From assembly GCF_019320115.1 (NCBI RefSeq), contig NC_089587.1:80955957-81019956 (forward strand): 64,000 bases of DNA. The letters run 5' to 3'. This document shows, piece after piece, positions 56,540 through 64,000 of the stretch. How positions within the stretch are numbered: position 1 is the stretch's first letter; each line of letters opens with the position of its first letter. Position numbers and translations under genes: made by a program. The notes beneath the pieces were generated by a model that searched no databases, was not told the origin of the DNA, and was given only the letters and a program-made list of their open reading frames with translations. The stretch is from Miscanthus floridulus. Lineage: Eukaryota > Streptophyta > Magnoliopsida > Poales > Poaceae.

Positions 56540-56996
56540 GAGTAAAATGCACCAGCGGCCCTTAAGCTTGGCCGGCAGAGGGTGTGATATAAGTCCCCAA
56601 ACTCCTAAAATGAATTGCACTGTTCGTTTCGCTGAAATTTAGTTGCTGATGATGCTTATGCTGATTTGTTGTGAGAGAAAAACACTATTTGTTCGTTGTG
56701 AGTACTGCTGAAGTAGTGCTGCAGAACATGGTGAACATCCAGATCCTCAAACTTGGCACACGGTACGTCACAGGTCCAAACTAGACCTGTTTGCTGATGT
56801 GGTGGTCCACGCTGACACCAACGATGCTAGACCAACCTCTAAACTTGGTAGAGTGTATCATCTAGGTCCCTAAACTTTCAAAATACACACTCACGTACAT
56901 GAAGTAGGACCATGCTACATTGTAGGTCGAAATAGGTCTAGGCTAGACTTATTTGCTTACATGGAAGTCCACGCTGGCACCGTCTACTAGTGACCT

Positions 56997-57077
<81 letters not shown>

Positions 57078-57851
57078 TTATCGATAGTTTTAATAGAACA
57101 AAATCATTATACATGTAAAGAATATGATTATATAACCCTTAGATAACGAGAACTTATAAAACAACATATATATAATAAATATTTTAATAACTAAACATAT
57201 CAAAAATCAATAAAACAATAATAATATTTAAAAAAATCAGTAAAGTACTTAAAATAATATGATTAGCCATATTAAAACTAACCTTTCTATCATTATTAAT
57301 AATATTATTATATAATGTTATTAGCCACATAGATGAGTTTTAAATAGTTTAAATGATGCATTTTTTGTTATATTAAAGTTGATATAAAATAATTTCACCA
57401 ATATATGAATAATTAAAAATCCTATGTTATTTCCTGATACAACTAATGACGGATATTTGACATTTTTTGGAATATGAATGTGGAATCAGATATAGAAAAA
57501 TTATAGAAAACAAATATGGATACATCCACTTAGTATCCACATTAAAATCAATTATGAATACGAATATCCATGTTGACACTAAAATGAATACAGATACTGG
57601 ACTTGTGATGCAGCGTGGGCCTAGTTCATGTATATGGTTGTGCATTTTGAAAGTTTAGGGACTTAGATGACACACTCTGTCAAGTTTAAGGATTGATCTG
57701 GCATCGCTTGTTCCAACGTGGACCACCACATCAGTAACGGTTCTAGTGACGTACCATGTGCCAAGTTTAAGGACCTAGACGTGCATTTTAGGAGTTTGGG
57801 GACTTGACGACACCCTTCGACAAGTTTAGGGGCCGTTGGTGCATTTTACTC
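56540..57851. mobile_element. Long-TIR element with A+T-rich core
   Basis: The left arm (GAGTAAAATGCACCAGCGGCC to about 56980) and right arm (about 57600 to GGCCGTTGGTGCATTTTACTC) are inverted repeats with landmarks ACTCCTAAAATG, CACGGTACGTCAC, TGGTGGTCCACG and CTTTCAAAATAC/GCATTTTGAAAG. The left arm has an extra insertion at about 56622-56725 related to the CCTGTTCG MITEs. Mutator-like or foldback; no transposase, no clean target duplication. Confidence 0.75.
57002..57075. repeat. (AT)n microsatellite
   Basis: More than 35 uninterrupted AT units inside the long-TIR element. Confidence 0.97.
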
Positions 57852-57854
57852 AAA

Positions 57855-58730
57855 ACGAAACAACTTGCCTCCACCGACACATCGGCACAGGGCTTCGCTG
57901 ACACCTTCGGTGTCTACACCAACATCACCTTCACCAAACACCTTTGCAGGAGGGTCCTCGTCAACATCTTCGACGAATCACAGCGACACGCTTCCACCAA
58001 CATTTCGGCAAGAGGGGCTTCGCCAACATCTTTGGTGAACCACTATGACTCGCCTTCGACAACACTTCGGCAAGAGGGGCTTTGCCATCATCTTCGCCCA
58101 TGACAATGACTCGAGAGCATTTGTCGACAACTTCGGCATCAACACCTACAATGACTCGCCTTCGTCGCCGAGCTCGAGGGGCTACATTAGCTCATTTGGC
58201 ACCGAGCTCTACATCACCTTGGTCGACCACTTTGGCTCGAGGGGCTCACCGAAAACTTTGGCTTGAACATCTACTTCTGCTACTATGACTACTATGACTA
58301 CATCGACTACACCAAGCATGACTAAGGATTCATTCATGAGCGCTAGCCAAGAGGGGCTAGGGGAGCACACCAGAGGACCGACCACTCTAGAGGGTGAAGT
58401 TTTTTGCCAGGCACTCGTGAGAGAAGATTTGGGGGCCTCACAACATCCTTTGGCCATGACTACATCGACTACTTCAACCATGAAAACTACATCCATTTCC
58501 GAAGGGAAGATGCGTCATCAAGCAAAGCTTCCATCGAGAAGGCCCAAAGACGAAGATCTGTGCGCCGAGATGGTCATAGAGGTGAAGACCTGCGCGTCGT
58601 GCGAAGCCGATGAAGCATGCCATAGAAGTGGCAAAAGGAGCCTAAGCCCAAAGATGAAGACATCAGAAAAATCAACATCAAGGCACTTGGAGCTAGAAGC
58701 CTTGGGAGTTAGCACATGTATATGCTAGAG
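57855..58730 (+). repeat. C+G-rich block with diverged minisatellite, unidentified
   Basis: Repeats of ACTTCGGCAAGAGGGGCT, GACTCGCCTTCG and ACAACTTCGG-type motifs fill 57880-58280. A 147-codon frame (58285-58728) rich in Thr, Ser and Lys follows. Neither part matches a family I know. Probably the interior or U3 of an LTR-type element (see 58873-59140). Confidence 0.4.
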
Positions 58731-58826
58731 TCATGCGCGTGCTCTTTTCTCCATAGCCTTTTTGTGATGGAGTTTTTTAGTGAGGCGTGCTCGAGTTGTA
58801 TTTATGCCTCTTCTAGTATGAGCATC

Positions 58827-58860
58827 TATTAGGTCATGTTATATCGGCCATGACCTAATA
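58827..58860. other. Perfect hairpin before the LTR-like block
   Basis: Arms TATTAGGTCATG (58827-58838) and CATGACCTAATA (58849-58860) pair perfectly around a 10-base loop. Confidence 0.8.
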
Positions 58861-58872
58861 GCTAAGAGGCTA

Positions 58873-59140
58873 TGTTGGGAGGAACCCATATAGTATATGG
58901 GACAAGACTCCTTGGAGAGTCCCAATAGGTGCTAGTGTAGTGATATGTGAAATTCGCCCCCACCAAGGGGGCACTAGTATCTAACCATTATGTATATGTA
59001 GTGCCCAAGGGCATGAGGGCAAGGGACTCTCTCCCCTCACTCATTTGGTTGTCTCAAAACCCAAATGTGTCCCATCTCCACCACCAAGCTCTCTCCTATC
59101 TACTCTCCCCCCTAACTTGATCGGAACCCAAGTTCCAACA
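58873..59140. mobile_element. LTR-like block, TGTTGGG...CCAACA
   Basis: The 268-bp block begins TGTTGGGAGGAACC and ends GGAACCCAAGTTCCAACA, the terminal inverted TG...CA form of LTRs. The flanks GGCTA and AGGAA do not match, and neither a PBS nor a PPT is evident, so it may be one LTR of a rearranged element or the end of a longer LTR. Confidence 0.5.
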
Positions 59141-62100
59141 AGGAATTACAACATCCATTGCATACCTTGAAAAGAAAAGTGATTTAGAATACTGGACTTG
59201 TGAATTCAGCGTATCAGCAAAATATAACTGCAAGACAACATTACAAAATAGTGCATATAGATCAATAGGATTCTCAAACAGGATGCCACCACGAACATAA
59301 TATTAGGCTAGCAAACTTTCAACAAATATGTAGTCGAGCATAAACTGTTCGACTTATCTTGGTTTTGTACACAACACACATACATATAAGAAGATTGTGA
59401 CTGCACACGCGTCTCTTGATTTGTGTCGAACAGATTATGACTGAAATGATAATATGTTTTCATGGCGATATTCATAGGATAAACCATGGTTTAGATTCTA
59501 GGAATAATAAATTCATTGTCCCTAGGGTGAACATGGATGGACTACGCATGGACGACACATGGATGGACTACGCCGAACCACTTGGGATGAACCATGATTT
59601 TATCATCAGGCTGGACAAGAACTCATGACTTCTCAGGCTTGAACTCGACAGTGAGGAGGGGGAATTTAGAAAACAACACCAATAATTGGTGAATTCATAG
59701 AATACACTGAAGGCAATAAATACATTCATAAAACAACACTCTACCTCTATTTTTTTCATATACTTTGTGAATACCCCTGTGCTTCTGAAAGGCACACCCA
59801 TCGTGTTGACACCAAATTGGGTCACACACACCAACAAGGGCTAGCACGCCATGGTCGCACACAACCTAGCTCACATCAAGAATCAAGAACATAGTAAATC
59901 AGCAGGACCGACTAGCAAGCGGTCAGGCCGATGCGATGCCCGTTCTTCGCCTGGTAGCCAGGAAGACCCATCGGGGAGGGACACAATGAGGTTGTACTAG
60001 GGTCCGCGAGGCCACCTAGAGAAACACCAAATCTCGTCGAGAGGCATGATAAACAACAAGGATAGAGAGAGCTAGGGTAAAAAGGGTAGTAGATGTGTCT
60101 TTTGGTGATTCAAAGTTGGAATACTCAATCAATCGTGCTCCTCTTGTTCATATAGAGGGGGTGGTCTTATTCAAGTAGAAAACAAGTTTCCCACGACTAA
60201 TGTCAGGATTGGCTCCCTCTTTAAGTAAATTATCTAACTAAATAGTCTTTCATTGACTATCATTAGATAGATAATAAACTTAATTGGTCATCCTAGTACA
60301 CCACATATATTGCACTATGTCCGATCTTCATCCAAGATTATACAAGTAGAAAGAATTATTACAACCTACATCAAGTTCAACATAACATTAAAAGAGTAGT
60401 TAGGTTATAACACATTGTTTCACACATAGTTCATTACACCATCAACCCTAGAGTACGAGTGACAGTCTTTCAAACACAATATAGTTTTTACGATAGAACT
60501 TATGAACGTGTCAACTTCATGAATTCTATGCAAACGAAGGCATCCTCTACCAATCTTGGTCTTTAGAGGACTTAGGGACATAGAAGAAACCATACACGAG
60601 AGCGGGAGTACCTGCAAGGTTAAAACATTAACAAGATGAGTACTCAATTGTACTCAATGGGACTTACCCAAATATAATAACAAGGACCATGCATTTGGCT
60701 CATTAGAAAGGGATGAAGTTAGTTTTGCATACAAGCATTTCATACATGAATAAAAGTGACCTTATCAACTAAGCAAGTGTAGCATGGTTAATGAGAATTC
60801 AAGCAATTAGCCATTGGAGCTTGATCTTCCATGAGTCCCCCATTGATCTCAAGTGTGAGCTCTGTCTTCCCCCTCACTCAATCATTCCATAGATCCCTCA
60901 AGTTTCCCTCTAATGGATATTCTATGGTTTTTGCAAGAAAATCTTGATTTTGCTCGAATCCATCTCTCTCACTTGGAGGCAAGAAGGAGCAAGGCAATAG
61001 CTTGACCTTGGTGGCCAAAGGGTCACCCAACTCCCAAAGTTAAGTTACCATGATTTAAGTTACCAACTCGTTTTTCTCAATGTTTAGCTCAATCTCTGAT
61101 CACTAGTTTCATCTCCTAAATGGAAGCTCAAACTCTAGGTAGCACAACCCTAACACCTCACTCAAACACTCCTAGATGATCACTACACATGCCTAGGAAA
61201 CATCACCCAAGAACCTAAACCTCCCCACCAAGAACACATGAACCACAAGGTTCTATCGATGTCCCCCACGGACTGACCGATAGATCACCGGATCGTTCGT
61301 AGGATCACTCAGAGACGATATTAAATAGATGCATGCACAGAATGTTCTAGTGAACCGCCGATGTTCCCGTGGACCATTTGGAGGAACACCAGACTGATCA
61401 AGAGAACATCGAGTCCTAGCCTAGAAAACACCCTCTTGGGGTTTGCATCCGCTGGTCGTCCGGTAAAATTGATGAATTTTAAATTTTATAAACCCTTGAC
61501 CCCTAAACATAACCACCCTAGCACATGTTTACATACCACCTAGTACAAAAATAGTTCACCTCTCGATCCATCCAAATAGCTCTCCATCTTGAATCACAAG
61601 CTTATGCCTTTTATCGCTTAGTTTTGCCAATCTCTTCATCAATCTCAACTCCAACTCTCTTGATGTCTTCTTACAGGTTAATCTATGGTATGAGGTATGC
61701 ATGTTAGTTGTCATGATCCTCCTTGATCACCGAGACATCATGATAGGTAGGCACCACTACTAATAAACCCTACTTTGGATATTCATGACAATCGTTCATA
61801 ATGTGTTTGCATATCTTTTCAAAAGTGCTTAACTAACTAAATATGAACCCACTAAAGACAGATCAACTCACTGAAGTAAGGATGCATAGCCTTCTAAACC
61901 ATTACTTGGTTTGGGATGTATAACATGCTTAGTTAGCTAGAACAGATAGAAGTTGAGTGTGAGCGGGAACTCACTCTCGCGCAGTAGATGCTTCACCGGG
62001 TTAACCAACTCTAAACCTATAATTGGGTTTAACTTGACTAGTCTATTTAATTTCCTTAATTAAGGACCAACCCTTAATTGGTTTCATTTATGAACTTGAT

Positions 62101-62620
62101 GTGAGCTCAACTCAAACGAGGGGTAAGGTCACTACGAGTGTTGGATCTTGAGTGGCATAGCTCGTGGAGTAGCTAAGGACTGTCCTTAGGGATAGTGAGT
62201 TTGAGTAACCCCCTATAGACCACACGTCATGTATGGGAGCGGTAAGCTAAGTACTTAATGGCAACTTGACAATCATGTGGATTTGGCTCGGATTGTGGCA
62301 CGGGGTAGCTCAAGGAGTACTTTGGCTTATTACCATACCGTTCATGGTTTAGAAAGCCACATTAAGGAAAGGTTGGAACCTCGGTGCAACCCTTACTCAT
62401 GCATGGGTATGCCGGTTCATCCTTGGTCTCCATATGGGTACAGTTGTACACCTCTCTGGAGTTTTGTTCGAATGCCTGAAGTCTTCAGATGGAATATTTT
62501 GGTTGTTCTCTCTTCTAGACTAGACTCAGTGTAGTGGGAGTTAATAAACCGGTGTTTGAGATGAAATTTTACCACTTGCTACATGTACATCTTTAATAGT
62601 TATGAATTGACAAGTTAGAT
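59141..62620. mobile_element. Degenerate LTR-retrotransposon-derived sequence
   Basis: The style (stretches such as GAGTACTCAATTGTACTCAATG at 60640, GAGTAACCCCCTATAGACC at 62203, and a TATA-like CATATAGAGGGGGTGG at 60158) resembles grass gypsy LTRs, but no terminal repeats, PBS or pol motifs can be placed. The frames at 60420-60647 and 62277-62534 match no family known to me. Confidence 0.4.
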
Positions 62621-63297
62621 TAATACTCATGAGCATGTCATTTTCTTAACATACATACGCCATGCTTTTTTGCAAATTATAAATACCTATTAATGTTTCC
62701 CTTGCATCCATAAGATATATATTTTTGTTGGAATAAGCCCTCTCAGCACAGTCATACTCATGGTACCACCATTAACTGGCGAGTTAATGGGCATAATTAG
62801 TTAAACTTCACCATGTATTTGAAACCTATTTTATTTCATGTAATTATAATCATAATGTAAGGTTCTTCAATTAATTTTGTCATATGATTTCAAACCATGT
62901 GAATCTTGGTGATTGGTTCTTAAAGTGAATTTCTACAACTTGATCCTGCAAGTATAAATCACACGAGTGGAGGTTGTCGACAACAACACCATGGACCTCT
63001 ACATGACCCAGAAGTTAGCACCACATTAGTCAGGAGGGAGACTCGAGGTGCTAGCTTGGTGGGAAGGGCCCAACCCTCGTGGTGGCTGCCTCTCATAGAC
63101 AAGGTCTCTTAAAACCTGAAACCCCACACTCTCGGGAGGGACCTTGTTGGGGGCGAACGACGGCTATGGGATGCCCTAGCCAGCTTGACTGCTCTATAGG
63201 GCTTTGTCATCGTCAATCCACTGGCCATGCAGTAGCGACGAAGAACGAGAAGAAGTAGTAGAACAAAAAGAGAGGGCAAAAGGGAGATAAAAGATTG
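62621..63297. other. Unassigned sequence
   Basis: No gene is seen. The part near 62960-63240 (CACGAGTGGAGGTTGTCGAC, GGGAGGGACCTTGTTGGGGGCG) reads like old retrotransposon sequence without recognisable motifs. Confidence 0.3.
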
Positions 63298-63519
63298 TTT
63301 TTGTCGATTGTGTGTTGGATTACCTCAATCAGCCATGACGGGCTTAGAACTTCTGACTTTTTCTAGTCCGATCTAGGAGAGTGCAAAATCGATCCAAATT
63401 CGTGGGAAACTTGATAATTTTGTCTCATGAGGGTTTCCTACCGGGATAACATCACCCACCTTTATCAGCCATGACCCTTTTTGTCGATTGTGTGTTGGAT
63501 TACCTCAATCAGCCATGAC
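63298..63519. repeat. 42-bp direct repeat
   Basis: TTTTTGTCGATTGTGTGTTG and the next 22 bases at 63298-63339 recur identically at 63478-63519. The second copy lies in the loop of the inverted repeat at 63351-63645. Confidence 0.93.
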
Positions 63520-63645
63520 CCTCCAATATATAGAGGTGGGTGATGTTATCCCGGTAGGAAACCCTCATGAGACATAATTACCAAGTTCCCCACGAATTTG
63601 GATCGATTTTGCACTCTCCTAGATCGTACTAGAAAAAGTCAGAAT
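63351..63645. repeat. Long inverted repeat with 111-bp arms
   Basis: The left arm 63351-63461 (TTCTGACTTTTTCTAGT ... TCACCCACCT) is the near-perfect reverse complement of 63534-63645, with a 72-base spacer. A transcript would form a long stem. Confidence 0.92.
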
Positions 63646-64000
63646 CCGACCTTGTGAAAGTTGGAACTTTCGGTAGGGGTCGGAACTTTCGATACGGTGA
63701 TACCTTTCCGAGGGCCTAACTCCATCCGGTCTCTAAATATATTGAACATTCCATATATGTTTTTTGACCATCTCGATGAGAGGAACACAATGGTGGAGTC
63801 CATTCTATATTTTGGCAACTTCACAAAATGAACAAATTTGGTTGTCAACACTATCTCATGGTGATCCTCTCACCGGCTACTCAGAGCATCACCTCCCACT
63901 GCTCAGTGCCATCATGGGGCCTCCACCACACACCTGCTGGTCCTCGCGGTGGTTGTGCTCTAGTGCAAGCCCTCCATGCCGAATCGCCTCCTCATCCGTG
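63646..64000. other. Unassigned right edge
   Basis: Moderately C+G-rich, with CCGACCTTGTGAAAGTTGGAACTTTCGG-like short inverted motifs near 63647-63690. No feature is supported. Confidence 0.3.

Overview
The window looks like nuclear DNA of a panicoid grass, most likely Andropogoneae (sorghum, sugarcane, Miscanthus or maize relatives). The reasons are an 18-exon isoamylase-1 (Sugary1-type) gene that fits my recollection of the maize protein, very high C+G in first exons, and grass-type transposons: CACTA elements with TTTGCCGAGTGCC subterminal repeats, Tourist, Stowaway and hAT MITEs, and long-LTR Ty3 and Ty1 retrotransposons. No bacterial or organellar features were seen. Species identity is inference.

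Layout. (1) 1-4.95 kb: a non-autonomous CACTA transposon (215-3141, TSD AGG) carrying a nested solo LTR (551-2065, TSD ACTAC), then two small Tourist-like MITEs and a decayed tandem repeat. (2) 4.96-27.07 kb: a minus-strand Ty3/gypsy chromovirus (Tekay/Del-like, initiator-Met PBS) with a 2.9-kb LTR on the left, a dead gag-pol, and a 3'-truncated LTR on the right. Its leader region is split by a complete Ty1/copia element on the plus strand (13644-24095, TSD CCATC, about 1.9-kb LTRs, SIRE/Maximus-like) that is itself frameshifted. (3) 27.07-34.2 kb: a second LTR fragment, two hAT-type MITEs in inverted orientation, CACTA-derived A+T-rich repeats and a short intact-ended CACTA element (32465-33535, TSD TAT). 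(4) 34.4-35.3 kb: a two-exon gene on the minus strand for a DUF599-type membrane protein. (5) 36.8-39.2 kb: tandemly duplicated sequence riddled with nested MITEs. (6) 39.2-43.8 kb: a long-TIR Mutator-like element of Pack-MULE type, whose TIRs contain tandem tRNA-like units and whose interior carries exon-like fragments, one recognisable as RED/SMU2 (IK-like splicing factor). (7) 44-48 kb: hAT transposase remnant, MITEs, a foldback element and the upstream region of the isoamylase gene. (8) 48.6-55.2 kb: the isoamylase-1 gene, intact, all introns GT-AG, 787 residues. (9) 55.5-64 kb: hAT-like element, LINE fragment, long-TIR element with an (AT)n tract, LTR-derived sequence and a striking long inverted repeat at 63351-63645.

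Two genes look functional: isoamylase-1 (debranching of pre-amylopectin in plastids) and the DUF599 protein. Everything else recognisable is transposon sequence in various stages of decay. Limits: homology calls are from reading translations by eye. Boundaries backed by target-site duplications are exact, others are marked approximate.
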